Of a DNA stretch of 48,212 nucleotides, positions 1 to 10,138 are shown piece by piece; within the stretch, counting starts at the first letter, position 1, and each line of letters begins with the position of its first letter. The translations under genes and the position numbers were made by a program. The notes beneath the pieces are model-generated. The model ran no database searches. It had not been told where the DNA came from and saw only the letters and a program-made list of their open reading frames with translations. Origin of the DNA: Paludibacterium sp. Lineage in GTDB: Bacteria; Pseudomonadota; Gammaproteobacteria; Burkholderiales; Chromobacteriaceae. The stretch is from assembly GCF_019232825.1 (NCBI RefSeq), contig NZ_JAFAND010000073.1, forward strand, positions 1 through 48,212. The letters run 5' to 3'.

Positions 1-2
1 TC

Positions 3-1955
3 GCTGGCGTGGCGCTGGCGGAAGACCTTCCCGTATTCGACGGTGGCGACGTGGTGGTGACCGCCAGCGGCGTGCCGCAGGCGCGTGGCGTGGCGCCGGT
101 GAGCGTCAGCGTGATCACCGCGCAGGATATTGCGCAGAGTAGTGCAACCTCCGTTGTTGACGTCTTGGCCACTGTTGGCGGCGTGCATTTGATCAATCAA
201 GGCGGCGCTGAGCCTGCCGTTGATTTGCGTGGCTTTGGCATGACGGGTGTGAGTAACACGCTTGTCTTGGTTGATGGAATACGGCAGAACACTAATGATC
301 AGTCTACCCCCATTATTTCTAATATCCCGCTTGCGCAAATTGAGCGGATTGAAATCGTACGCGGTAGTGGCGTGGTGCAATATGGGGAAGGTGCAACAGG
401 AGGTGTGATCAACATCATCACTAAGTCCTCGATGCCCAGCAAGTCGTCCGCATCGCTCACGCAGACGGTGGGTAATGAGCGGTTGCGACAGACGGATGGC
501 AACTTTGTCCTAGCCGGTGATGAGATGAGCTTGGATGCTTTTGGCCATGCAAAAAGTGATGACGGATTCATGCGCAACTCTGGTCTACGGAGTCAGAGTG
601 GCGGCGTTGGGTTAAACCTGAAGCTTGATCAATCGTTAGTGCGTGTATACGCACGCTCCAGTAACGAGAGTTATGGCTTACCCGGCATGCTTGAAATCGA
701 TCCTGTAGCAGGGATTAATGAATTTCAAGCGCATCCTGACTACGGTCAAACTTACTATGCGTCGCCATACCAAACTGGCACGCAAAGACTAGATGAAGTG
801 GGTGCCCGGTTGTCTCAGTCGCTAGGGGCTGGCAAGTTATATATTGATCTGTCGACGCGGACTAAATATACGTTGACCAGCGATGCTTCCTATGGCTCGG
901 TAGATAACCGAAAAGTCAATGAAGATTCCGGCCAGATTCGTTACGCGCTACCCTTTGGAAATGGGCATCAAATCGTCACCGGCGTGGATTGGCGAAATGC
1001 GCAATCGAGTGATGACAACAATTACTATGGCCCCTCGATCAGCACTTTTGCTAACGGTGAGCAACGTCGGTTCGGCGTATTTTCCGAAGCTCAGTTCAAT
1101 GTATGGCAAGGCGGGCAGCTGAATATCGGCGGCCGCACACAGCGGATCGATGATGATTTGCAATGCCTGTCCTCAGCCAATTGCTATAGTTTTGGGTTAC
1201 ATAGGGAGTTGCATGCTTGGCAACTTGGCATGCGCCAGGCGTTAATCTCGTCTTGGAGCGGCTATGCGAAATTAAGCCAAAGCTTTCGTACGCCAAATAG
1301 TGACGACCTGATCAGAACAAACGGCGGCTTACAACCTCAACTATCGCATGAGCAGGAGCTGGGGATTGAGTGGCAACGAGAGAGCGCCAATTTCCGTGCT
1401 GCAGTGTTCCGCTCAGATGTAGTCAATGAAATCCATTTCATGCCGTATCTTGGCCCTGTTGGTACGAATATCAACTTGGATAGAACCCAACATCAAGGCA
1501 TGGAGCTGGAGGGAGCGTTGAATGTACAACGCAATCTACGCGTACATGCAAATCTCACTTGGCAGCGGGCGACATTCCAAGACGGAAATTACGGTGGCAA
1601 GTCTGTTTCCGGAAACGAGATTCCTCAGGTACCTTCGCTTCTTGCCAACGTTGGTTTGTATTGGAGTATCCAGGAGAACACTAAAGCTAGCATCGACGTG
1701 AACTATGTCGGCCAGCAAAGGTTGGATAATGACCAGGCAAATCAGTTTTGGACCGAGATGGCGGGATATACCCTTGTCAATACCAAATTGACCCGCGAGC
1801 TCTCGAAACAAGTGTCTATGTCCCTGGCAGTTAACAATTTGTTCGATCGTCGCTATATCGCCTATGGCGTCATCGATTCGAGTGGCCAGCCGCTTTATAC
1901 CGCGTATCCTGGAGATCCACGAACCTATCAAGCATCTGTCACTATGACGTTCTAA
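3..1955 (+). CDS. TonB-dependent outer-membrane receptor, 5' end missing (possible corrinoid receptor)
   Basis: Outer-membrane beta-barrel receptor driven by TonB-ExbB-ExbD. The reading frame is open to the left edge: the visible ...AGVALA followed by EDLPVF looks like the end of a signal peptide, so the true start lies upstream and the GTG at position 9 is not the start. A TonB-box-like DVVVTASG comes next, then a plug domain (RGFGMTGVSNTLVLVDGIRQ, GATGGVINIITK) and a long barrel ending in the terminal Phe (TYQASVTMTF) expected for BAM recognition. The plug start resembles BtuB, and the next gene is BtuF-like, so vitamin B12 or another corrinoid is a reasonable substrate; a siderophore cannot be excluded. 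Base composition is unlike the neighbours: bases 61-120 hold 47 G/C of 60, but 841-900 only 29 of 60. Family call is firm, substrate is inference. Confidence 0.9.
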   Translation, partial: AGVALAEDLPVFDGGDVVVTASGVPQARGVAPVSVSVITAQDIAQSSATSVVDVLATVGGVHLINQGGAEPAVDLRGFGMTGVSNTLVLVDGIRQNTNDQSTPIISNIPLAQIERIEIVRGSGVVQYGEGATGGVINIITKSSMPSKSSASLTQTVGNERLRQTDGNFVLAGDEMSLDAFGHAKSDDGFMRNSGLRSQSGGVGLNLKLDQSLVRVYARSSNESYGLPGMLEIDPVAGINEFQAHPDYGQTYYASPYQTGTQRLDEVGARLSQSLGAGKLYIDLSTRTKYTLTSDASYGSVDNRKVNEDSGQIRYALPFGNGHQIVTGVDWRNAQSSDDNNYYGPSISTFANGEQRRFGVFSEAQFNVWQGGQLNIGGRTQRIDDDLQCLSSANCYSFGLHRELHAWQLGMRQALISSWSGYAKLSQSFRTPNSDDLIRTNGGLQPQLSHEQELGIEWQRESANFRAAVFRSDVVNEIHFMPYLGPVGTNINLDRTQHQGMELEGALNVQRNLRVHANLTWQRATFQDGNYGGKSVSGNEIPQVPSLLANVGLYWSIQENTKASIDVNYVGQQRLDNDQANQFWTEMAGYTLVNTKLTRELSKQVSMSLAVNNLFDRRYIAYGVIDSSGQPLYTAYPGDPRTYQASVTMTF

Positions 1956-1961
1956 CCCCCG

Positions 1962-1993
1962 ATAACCCGACCGCGTCACTGCGGGCGGGTTAT
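1962..1993 (+). terminator. Intergenic hairpin between receptor and btuF-like gene
   Basis: Arms 1962-1974 and 1981-1993 pair over 13 positions with one A/G mismatch around a 6-base loop (GTCACT). There is no T-run after it, so it may be a weak terminator or an mRNA-stabilising hairpin; it ends 9 bases before the next start codon. It does not resemble a cobalamin riboswitch. Confidence 0.45.
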
Positions 1994-2002
1994 AACATCG
2001 AT

Positions 2003-2887
2003 ATGCACCTATTCCGTTTGCTGGGCGTGTTGAGCGCCCTTTGCCTGGCTATCGCGCCGGCGCGTGCCGATGTCACCGTGCGTGACGGCACCGGCGCGGC
2101 GGTGACGCTCGCACGGCCGGCCGCGCGCATCATCACGCTCGCGCCATCCACCACCGAGCTGGTTTATGCCGCCGGCGCCGGCGACCATATGGTCGGCACG
2201 GTGGCGTACAGCGACTATCCCGTGGCGGCCACACGCTTGCCGCATGTCGGCGATCTGATGGGGGTGAGCCTGGAGGCGGTGCTGCGTCTACGCCCCGATT
2301 TGGTCGTGGCCTGGAAAGACGGTAGCGCGCCGCAGTTGTTGCAACGCTTGCGTTCGGCCGGCGTGGCGGTCTTTGTCAGCCACCCGCTGCGGCTTGACGA
2401 TATCGCGGGCGAGATATTGGCGCTGGGCAAGCTCAGCGCGACCGAGCCCGCGGCCAGCCGCGCGGCGGCCGCGTACCAAGCGCAGATTGCCGCATTGCGA
2501 GCGCACTATCATGGGCGGCCGGTCGTCTCGGTGTTTTATCAGATGAGCCCGGCGCCGTTGTTTACCGTCAGCGATGCGAGTTATCTCGGGGCCGTGCTGC
2601 AACTGTGCGGCGGCCGTAATCTGTTCGGCGCCCTGAGCGCGCCCGCGCCGCAAGTCAGTCGCGAGGCGGTCATTGCCGGCCGGCCTCAGGTGATGCTGGC
2701 GGCTTCGACGCGAGAGTTGGCGGTCTGGGATAGCTGGAAGAGTATTCCGGCGGTGGCGCAGGGCACACGCTACGCGGTGGATGTCGATTTGGCCAGCCGG
2801 CCAGGTCCACGGCTGGCGCTCGGCGCACAGGCCATTTGCGCCACGCTGGACCGTGCGCGGCAGGCGCTCGGTTTGACGCCTCGCTAA
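2003..2887 (+). CDS. btuF: Periplasmic cobalamin-binding protein, BtuF-like
   Basis: Periplasmic binding protein of the class with a rigid helical backbone (BtuF/FhuD/TroA type), which hands its ligand to an ABC importer. A signal peptide ends at about residue 22 (IAPARA before DVTV). The mature protein has the BtuF-like sequence TLAPSTTELVYAAGAGDHMV, then YSDYPVAA, LRPDLVVAW and a C-lobe with LQLCGGRNLFG and APQVSREAV, all placed as in BtuF. Length (294 aa) is normal. It follows a TonB receptor by 47 bases, consistent with corrinoid uptake across the outer membrane and periplasm. No BtuC permease or BtuD ATPase gene is visible downstream, so they must lie upstream of the window or elsewhere. 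B12 specificity is inferred from sequence resemblance and neighbour. Confidence 0.82.
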   Translation: MHLFRLLGVLSALCLAIAPARADVTVRDGTGAAVTLARPAARIITLAPSTTELVYAAGAGDHMVGTVAYSDYPVAATRLPHVGDLMGVSLEAVLRLRPDLVVAWKDGSAPQLLQRLRSAGVAVFVSHPLRLDDIAGEILALGKLSATEPAASRAAAAYQAQIAALRAHYHGRPVVSVFYQMSPAPLFTVSDASYLGAVLQLCGGRNLFGALSAPAPQVSREAVIAGRPQVMLAASTRELAVWDSWKSIPAVAQGTRYAVDVDLASRPGPRLALGAQAICATLDRARQALGLTPR

Positions 2888-2908
2888 CCGTTGGCTATGC
2901 TCGCCGCC

Positions 2909-3115
2909 ATGGACAAAGAACTTGAATCGTTGGAAACCCGGGTGGCGGGGCTGATCACGCGTATCGGCGAGATGGGGTCGCAGAACGCCCGTCTGGCGGA
3001 AGCGCTGGCACAGGCCTTAAGGGAAAATGCCGATATGCATTTCCGCCTGGAAGAGACGCGTCAGCGTGTGGCAACGCTGATCGAACGGTTGCCAGGCGCC
3101 GAGGAGGACGCATGA
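2909..3115 (+). CDS. Small coiled-coil protein upstream of zapA (TIGR02449-like)
   Basis: A 68-residue, highly charged protein beginning MDKELESLETRV and made almost wholly of heptad-like helix (repeated Leu/Val/Ile with Glu/Arg/Gln), with no signal peptide or membrane segment. Short coiled-coil proteins of this kind are commonly encoded immediately before zapA in beta- and gammaproteobacteria, and this context supports a real gene. I chose the ATG at 2909 because the protein then starts as family members do; TTG 2891 and ATG 2897 are in frame upstream, and no clear ribosome-binding site decides between them. Its stop overlaps the zapA start (ATGA), so the two are translationally coupled. A role with ZapA in division is possible but unproven. 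Confidence 0.72.
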   Translation: MDKELESLETRVAGLITRIGEMGSQNARLAEALAQALRENADMHFRLEETRQRVATLIERLPGAEEDA

Positions 3116-3426
3116 GCGAGATCGTGCAAGTGGATGTGTCGTTGTTGGGGCGGCATTTTACCATCGGTACCGCGAGCGACGAGCGCGACACGCTGCTCGA
3201 AGCGGTACGTCTGCTGGAAGAGAAAATCGAGGCCATTCGCGGCCAGGGTAAGATCGTCGATGCCGATAAGATCGCGATCATGGCCGCGTTGAATATCGCT
3301 CACGACTTGCTAAAAACAAAAGTGGGGGAAGGCTTGGAGATGGCCGCCTTTCAACGTAGAATACGCAGTATGAGCGAGGCCGCTGATGCTGCCTTGCAAG
3401 AAAGCCAGCAGTCGCTGTTCGAGTGA
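3112..3426 (+). CDS. zapA: Cell division protein ZapA
   Basis: ZapA binds FtsZ and bundles its filaments at mid-cell. The 104-residue protein has the N-terminal strand/helix module (VDVSLLGRHFTIG...DERDTLLEAVRLL) followed by a long helix that forms the coiled-coil dimerisation stalk (DADKIAIMAALNIAHDLL), ending in a polar tail. Length and layout are typical. It overlaps the preceding small coiled-coil gene by four bases and is followed directly by 6S RNA and formyl-THF cyclo-ligase, the conserved zapA-ssrS-fau arrangement, which strengthens the call. Confidence 0.93.
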   Translation: MSEIVQVDVSLLGRHFTIGTASDERDTLLEAVRLLEEKIEAIRGQGKIVDADKIAIMAALNIAHDLLKTKVGEGLEMAAFQRRIRSMSEAADAALQESQQSLFE

Positions 3427-3452
3427 CCGCGCTTTCGACGAGTTTCCCGGTT

Positions 3453-3633
3453 ACCCCCTGCGGTGTTCGTGACGGCTCAAAAATTCCTTTGAACCAATGC
3501 GTTCGCTTAGGTTGCTGGCAATGAGTAGCACTGGCGCGCCGCGTCCTTCGGGACGCGCCCAAATGTGCGAGGCAGGCGACCCCCTGGAAACAGGGTTCAA
3601 GCGAATTTAGCCAGAACGACACTCGCGGGGGCC
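3453..3633 (+). ncRNA. ssrS: 6S RNA
   Basis: 6S RNA mimics an open promoter and sequesters sigma-70 RNA polymerase in stationary phase. The 5' strand at about 3454-3468 (CCCCCTGCGGTGTTCG) pairs with the 3' strand at about 3617-3631 (CGACACTCGCGGGGG), closing a rod of about 180 nt. A terminal hairpin with a TTCG loop (CGTCC-TTCG-GGACG, around 3550) sits at the far end, with the weakly paired central region between. Its position between zapA and the formyl-THF cyclo-ligase gene is the conserved site for ssrS. Ends are estimated from the pairing and may be off by a few bases; it is probably processed from a longer transcript that continues into the next gene. Confidence 0.9.
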
Positions 3634-3658
3634 TCTCTTTCGATCGTCCCCCTAGCGG

Positions 3659-4324
3659 ATGATGGCCTCCATCATGACCCCCCCAACTGCGCTGCCGTTG
3701 TTCGATGACAAACTGGCGCTGCGTCGCGCGGTGCGCCGCGCGCGCGTGGCGCTGCCCGCGCTGGCCCGGCGCCGCGCCGAGGAAAAAATTGCCCGGTTCG
3801 CCGCGCGTTTCGTGCGGCGCGGCAAGCGGATCGGCGGCTACCTGGCTGCTGGGTCGGAGCTGGATATCGAGCGTCTGTTGAGCCGGGCGCTGCATCGCGG
3901 GGCCGAAGTCTACTTGCCGGTCATTCCCGAGCGCGGGCGGCGCCTGTGGTTCTCGCGTCTCGGTGCGGAAGACCGCTGGTACCGGCATCCCCGTTATGCC
4001 ATCACCGAATATGCTGGACCGGTGTTACGCGCGGAGCGGCTGGACGTTCTGTTCGTGCCGCTCATGGCGGTGGATGATGACGGTTTTCGCCTTGGACAAG
4101 GGGGCGGTTTCTACGATACGACGCTGCATGCCGCCGGACGGCGGCGGCCCTTGTTGATCGGTGTCGCGTTCGACTGCCAGCGCGTGGCGCGCGTGCCGCG
4201 CGAGGCCTGGGATATACGGCTCGACTGGCTGGTGACCGAGTCGGGTGTTTTCCGATTTTCTTCCTGTACGCTGTCAGACGATTGCGCCAGAACTGTCATC
4301 TCCCGCACAATGCCGTCAGAATGA
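3659..4324 (+). CDS. fau: 5-formyltetrahydrofolate cyclo-ligase
   Basis: ATP-dependent conversion of 5-formyl-THF to 5,10-methenyl-THF (methenyl-THF synthetase, YgfA family), a cytosolic one-carbon enzyme. The N-terminus is rich in Arg/Lys (KLALRRAVRRAR), as in family members, where such residues bind ATP phosphates. The signature DVLFVPLMAVDDDGFRLGQG followed by GGFYDTTL is clear, and the domain ends at DWLVTESGVF. About 22 further residues follow that I do not recognise from the family, possibly a harmless read-on to a later stop. In-frame ATGs at 3659, 3662 and 3674 all lie 26-41 bases after the 6S RNA 3' end, so the exact start is uncertain. Co-expression with 6S RNA is expected from the arrangement. 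Confidence 0.92.
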   Translation: MMASIMTPPTALPLFDDKLALRRAVRRARVALPALARRRAEEKIARFAARFVRRGKRIGGYLAAGSELDIERLLSRALHRGAEVYLPVIPERGRRLWFSRLGAEDRWYRHPRYAITEYAGPVLRAERLDVLFVPLMAVDDDGFRLGQGGGFYDTTLHAAGRRRPLLIGVAFDCQRVARVPREAWDIRLDWLVTESGVFRFSSCTLSDDCARTVISRTMPSE

Positions 4325-4352
4325 TTTTCTGACCAGCCCGGGACGCCTTCTC

Positions 4353-5306
4353 ATGCTTTATCCTGCCATCGCGCCGTACGCCAGCGGCATGCTGCGCCTT
4401 GACGAGCTGCATCAGATGTACTGGGAAACCTGCGGCCGGCCGGATGGCTTTCCCGTGCTGTACCTGCACGGCGGACCGGGCGACGGATGCGCGCCGATGT
4501 GCCGGCAGTTGTTCGATCCCGGCTTTTACCGCGCCGTGCTGTTCGATCAGCGAGGCAGTGGCCGTTCGGTGCCGCGTGGCGAGCTTTCCGCCAACCGGAC
4601 CGATCTTCTGGTTCAGGATATCGAGCGTTTGCGCGAGATGCTGGGCATTGAGCGCTGGCTGGTGTTTGGCGGCTCCTGGGGCAGCACATTGGCGTTGGCC
4701 TATGCCCAAGCGCATCCCGAACGCGTTTGCGGCATGATCCTTCGCGGCATTTTCCTGGGCCGCCCTGGCGATATCGATTGGTTCCTGCACGGCATGGCTC
4801 GTTTCTTTCCCGATGCCTGGACGCGTTTTATCGCCCCGATCCCGGCCGACGAGCGGGGGGATTTGCTCTCGGCGTATTACCGGCGGCTGATTTCAAACGA
4901 TCCAGCGGATTATCTGCCGGCTTGCCAAGCCTGGGGGGCTTGGGAGGCGAACTGCGTATCGCTTCTGCCGCGTGCCGATGCCGTTGAACGGGCTGCCAGT
5001 GCTTATCTGGCGCTACCGCTGGCTCGCATCGAGGCGCATTATTTCGTCAACCGGCTGTTTTTGCAGCCCGACCAGCTGTTGCAGGGCCTCGGCCGCATTG
5101 CCCATTTACCGGCATGTATCGTGCAAGGGCGCTACGATGTCATCTGCCCGCCGGAGGGCGCGTTCGCGCTGGCTGCGGGCTGGCCCAAAGCGGAGTTGTG
5201 CCTGGTGGAGGCCGCGGGGCATTCGATGTGGGAGCCCGCGGTGTTGGCTGCGTTGATGGATCGGCTGGAGCGCTTTAAGTTGTTTCTGACGCGTGTATCT
5301 GCATAA
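4353..5306 (+). CDS. pip: Proline iminopeptidase
   Basis: Alpha/beta-hydrolase that removes N-terminal proline from peptides (peptidase family S33). The 317-residue protein has the oxyanion-hole HGGPG (39-43), nucleophile motif GGSWGS with Ser108, acid Asp262 (QGRYDVICPP) and His290 (AAGHSMW). MYWETCGRPDG near the N-terminus and the helical cap with Glu/Trp-rich segments are typical of bacterial Pip. The frame is open upstream to 4245, but the ATG at 4353 (MLYPAIAPYASGML) matches the usual family N-terminus, and the longer form would overlap the preceding gene. It stands 28 bases after the cyclo-ligase gene and may be read through from it. It has no signal peptide, so it is cytosolic. Confidence 0.93.
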   Translation: MLYPAIAPYASGMLRLDELHQMYWETCGRPDGFPVLYLHGGPGDGCAPMCRQLFDPGFYRAVLFDQRGSGRSVPRGELSANRTDLLVQDIERLREMLGIERWLVFGGSWGSTLALAYAQAHPERVCGMILRGIFLGRPGDIDWFLHGMARFFPDAWTRFIAPIPADERGDLLSAYYRRLISNDPADYLPACQAWGAWEANCVSLLPRADAVERAASAYLALPLARIEAHYFVNRLFLQPDQLLQGLGRIAHLPACIVQGRYDVICPPEGAFALAAGWPKAELCLVEAAGHSMWEPAVLAALMDRLERFKLFLTRVSA

Positions 5307-5346
5307 ATCTGATCGAGTTTTTCGTCGTTGGATGACCATAACGTGA

Positions 5347-8031
<2,685 letters not shown>

Positions 8032-8039
8032 CTCTCCGT

Positions 8040-8060
8040 CGGGCAGGTTTCACCTGCCCG
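8040..8060 (+). terminator. Intercistronic hairpin between leuS and lptE
   Basis: Perfect 9-bp stem (8040-8048 with 8052-8060) around a TTC loop, without a following T-run. It may modulate read-through or stabilise leuS mRNA rather than terminate transcription fully. Confidence 0.5.
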
Positions 8061-8082
8061 GCCAAGCCAAAGGTTCGACCGC

Positions 8083-8649
8083 ATGACCCGACTATTGACG
8101 ACCCTGTCCGCTCTTTTGCTCGCCATGACGCTGGCTGCCTGCGGGTTTCACTTGCGTGGCCTGGATTCGACGCCACGCGCGTTCCCGTTTAGCCGGCTGT
8201 ATATCGATTCGACGCAGCCAGCGGCGCAACAGGTGGCTGCAGCGCTGAAGGCATACCCGCAGTTGACCATACTGGATTCGGCCAACGGTGCGGACGCCGT
8301 GCTGCGTATCACCGGGGAGGGCCGGAACAAGGAAGTCTCCGACATCGATCGCAGCGGTCAGGCCAACGAGTACCGGCTCAATTACAGCCTGACCGCCCAA
8401 CTGTGGGTCAATGGCGCCCAGGCCGGCCGGGATATTGTGTTGCGTCAGTCCCGTACCATGACCTATAGCGATTCGGTGGTGCTGGGTAAGGACCAGGAAG
8501 AGACGCTGTTGTGGAACGACATGACGCGCACGGCCGCGCAGCTCTTGGTTTTCCGCCTGTCCAGTCAACGAATGATTCAGGATGCCGCGTCGGCGGCTGC
8601 GGGCGTCGTGCCCGATTCAAAGGCCAACGATGCCGGCCATCAGCCCTGA
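8083..8649 (+). CDS. lptE: LPS assembly lipoprotein LptE
   Basis: Outer-membrane lipoprotein that plugs the LptD barrel and helps insert lipopolysaccharide into the outer leaflet. A lipoprotein signal peptide ends in the lipobox LAAC with Cys20, followed by GFHLRG, which is characteristic of LptE/RlpB. The mature domain has the expected alternating strand/helix pattern (LRITGEGRNKEV, NEYRLNYSLTAQLWV, QSRTMTYSDSVVLGKDQEE), with the tail after residue 165 low in structure. Length (188 aa) is typical. The 3' end overlaps the holA start by 20 bases, so the two are translationally coupled and transcribed with leuS. Confidence 0.93.
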   Translation: MTRLLTTLSALLLAMTLAACGFHLRGLDSTPRAFPFSRLYIDSTQPAAQQVAAALKAYPQLTILDSANGADAVLRITGEGRNKEVSDIDRSGQANEYRLNYSLTAQLWVNGAQAGRDIVLRQSRTMTYSDSVVLGKDQEETLLWNDMTRTAAQLLVFRLSSQRMIQDAASAAAGVVPDSKANDAGHQP

Positions 8650-9634
8650 TGCCTTGGCCGGCGCGCTCGCGCGCGGCCCTTTGGCGCCACTGTATCTGAT
8701 CCATGGGGAAGAGGCGCTGGTGGCCTTGGAGGCGGCGGATTTGATTCGCGCCGCCGCACGGCAGCAGGCGTATCTTGAGCGTGAAGTACTCACCGTCGAG
8801 GCCGGTTTCGATTGGTCGTCGCTGATCGACGCCATGAGCAGCGTGTCGCTGTTTGCTTCGCGCAAGGTGTTGGAAATCCGTATTCCCAGCGGTCGGCCTG
8901 GCGTCGAGGGGGCGGAAGCGCTCACCCGCTTGGCCGAACATCCGCCGGAGGATACCGTGACGCTGGTGCTGTTGCCCAAGATGGAGCGTCAGCAGCAAGG
9001 GAAATGGTTCCAAGCGCTGGAGAAGGCGGCGATGGTTCTGCATGCGGCGCCTATCGACAGGCAGGCGCTGCCGGGCTGGATCAACCGTCGATTGCAGGCG
9101 CAAGGTCTATCGATGTCCGCCGAGGCGCTGACGTTTTTTGTCGACCGGGTGGAAGGCAATTTGTTGGCCGCGCGTCAGGAGGTCGACAAGCTGGGATTGC
9201 TCTACCCCCAAGGCGAGCTGACGCTGGAGATGCTGCGCGATTTGGTCGCCAATGTGGCGCGATTCGATGTGTTCCATCTATCGGAGTCTTGGTTGGAGGG
9301 CGATGCGGCGCGTGCGCTGCGCATGTTGGAGGGGCTGGAGGCGGAAGGCGAAGCGCCGGTATTGGTGTTGTGGTCGTTCAGCGAAGATGTGCGCATGCTG
9401 TTGCGATTGCGCCAGGGGCTCAAAGAAGGGCGTCAAGTGCGCGACCTATCGCGTGAATTGCGTTTGTGGGGCAATAAGCAAAGGCTGGCCGAACCGGCTT
9501 TGCGGCGCATCGGCGCGCGTCGGCTGATGCAGGCCCTGGAGACCTGCGCGCGGGTGGATCGTCAGATCAAAGGCGTGGAACAGGGAGAGCCTTGGCGGAC
9601 GCTGAAGGTGTTGGCCCATCAGCTCTCGTGCTGA
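8630..9634 (+). CDS. holA: DNA polymerase III subunit delta
   Basis: Delta subunit of the clamp loader, which opens the beta sliding clamp. The 334-residue protein starts MPAISPDALAGALARGPLAPL and has the degenerate AAA+ fold without a working Walker A (LYLIHGEEALVALEAADLIR), the central part with EDTVTLVLLPKMERQQQGKW, and the C-terminal helical collar domain (RIGARRLMQALETCARVDRQIKG). The start at 8630 was chosen because the 16 codons upstream in this frame lie within lptE and are not family-like. It is the last gene of the leuS-lptE-holA unit and is followed by an intrinsic terminator. Confidence 0.95.
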   Translation: MPAISPDALAGALARGPLAPLYLIHGEEALVALEAADLIRAAARQQAYLEREVLTVEAGFDWSSLIDAMSSVSLFASRKVLEIRIPSGRPGVEGAEALTRLAEHPPEDTVTLVLLPKMERQQQGKWFQALEKAAMVLHAAPIDRQALPGWINRRLQAQGLSMSAEALTFFVDRVEGNLLAARQEVDKLGLLYPQGELTLEMLRDLVANVARFDVFHLSESWLEGDAARALRMLEGLEAEGEAPVLVLWSFSEDVRMLLRLRQGLKEGRQVRDLSRELRLWGNKQRLAEPALRRIGARRLMQALETCARVDRQIKGVEQGEPWRTLKVLAHQLSC

Positions 9635-9681
9635 GCACTGGCGAGGATGATTCCCACCCACCGGTAGGGAAAGGTATAGCA

Positions 9682-9712
9682 AAAACCCGAGAGCATCGGG
9701 TTTTTTTTATTT
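9682..9712 (+). terminator. Rho-independent terminator of holA
   Basis: Stem AAAACCCGA / TCGGGTTTT (9682-9690 with 9696-9704), 5-base loop GAGCA, followed by an uninterrupted T-run and more T-rich sequence. A textbook terminator ending the leuS-lptE-holA unit. Confidence 0.92.
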
Positions 9713-9854
9713 TTATTATCATATATGACGTTGTATTAAATCGGCTTGCGGGAAATTCAGAGTCTCCCTAGACTGTGTAGCGTTTAATTTAAAAACATAT
9801 AAGTGATGTTTATATATCGTTTGCAAAGAACCTACACCGATCAGGAGACTGACC
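9713..9854 (+). promoter_or_regulatory. AT-rich leader of the 92-residue orphan gene
   Basis: Strikingly AT-rich for this genome (17 G/C of 60 at 9781-9840). It contains a small inverted repeat (AAACAT...ATGTTT around 9790-9810), several TATA-like boxes such as TTTATATAT, and a clear ribosome-binding site AGGAG at 9843-9847, eight bases before the ATG at 9855. A promoter is expected here, but I cannot pick a convincing -35/-10 pair. Confidence 0.5.
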
Positions 9855-10133
9855 ATGACGTCATTCGTTAGTGGCGAAAACCGAGTGCGTAGCAAAGTGG
9901 TGCTCATGGAAAGCATCCACCAGGTATTGGACATATTGTTGGACGCGGAAGAGCCGCGCGTGGTGCACTGGGATGGGCGTATTTTGCGCATGCACAAACT
10001 CACCTCGCGCAAGGCGCGGCAGATATTTCACTCCCCACAGTCGTTTCCCGGCTTGTTAGGCGTCTACGATCACAATGCGCATTACCGCGATTTGGCTGAT
10101 CCGTTGGGTGAGATGTTGGGTATTCACCTTTGA
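9855..10133 (+). CDS. Unrecognised 92-residue protein
   Basis: I do not recognise the family. The reading frame has a good ribosome-binding site, its own AT-rich leader and a codon pattern like a real gene. The protein is mixed in charge with no signal peptide, no membrane segment and no cysteine. The first half is probably helical (SKVVLMESIHQVLDILLDAE), followed by VVHWDGRILRMHKLTSRKAR, a likely strand-turn-basic stretch, and a C-terminal part with FPGLLGVYDHNAHYRDLADP. The strong RBS and separate leader point to independent, probably regulated expression. It converges on the lytic transglycosylase gene with five bases between the stops. No function can be assigned from sequence alone. Confidence 0.72.
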   Translation: MTSFVSGENRVRSKVVLMESIHQVLDILLDAEEPRVVHWDGRILRMHKLTSRKARQIFHSPQSFPGLLGVYDHNAHYRDLADPLGEMLGIHL

Positions 10134-10138
10134 CCGGC

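Noticed and set aside
1956-2002. Possible cobalamin riboswitch before the btuF-like gene
   Set aside because: Only 47 bases with one simple hairpin; lacks the size and conserved core of the riboswitch. One may lie upstream of the receptor outside the window.
3427-3658. Possible short protein gene between zapA and the cyclo-ligase gene
   Set aside because: The interval is occupied by 6S RNA; reading frames in it are short and lack start signals.
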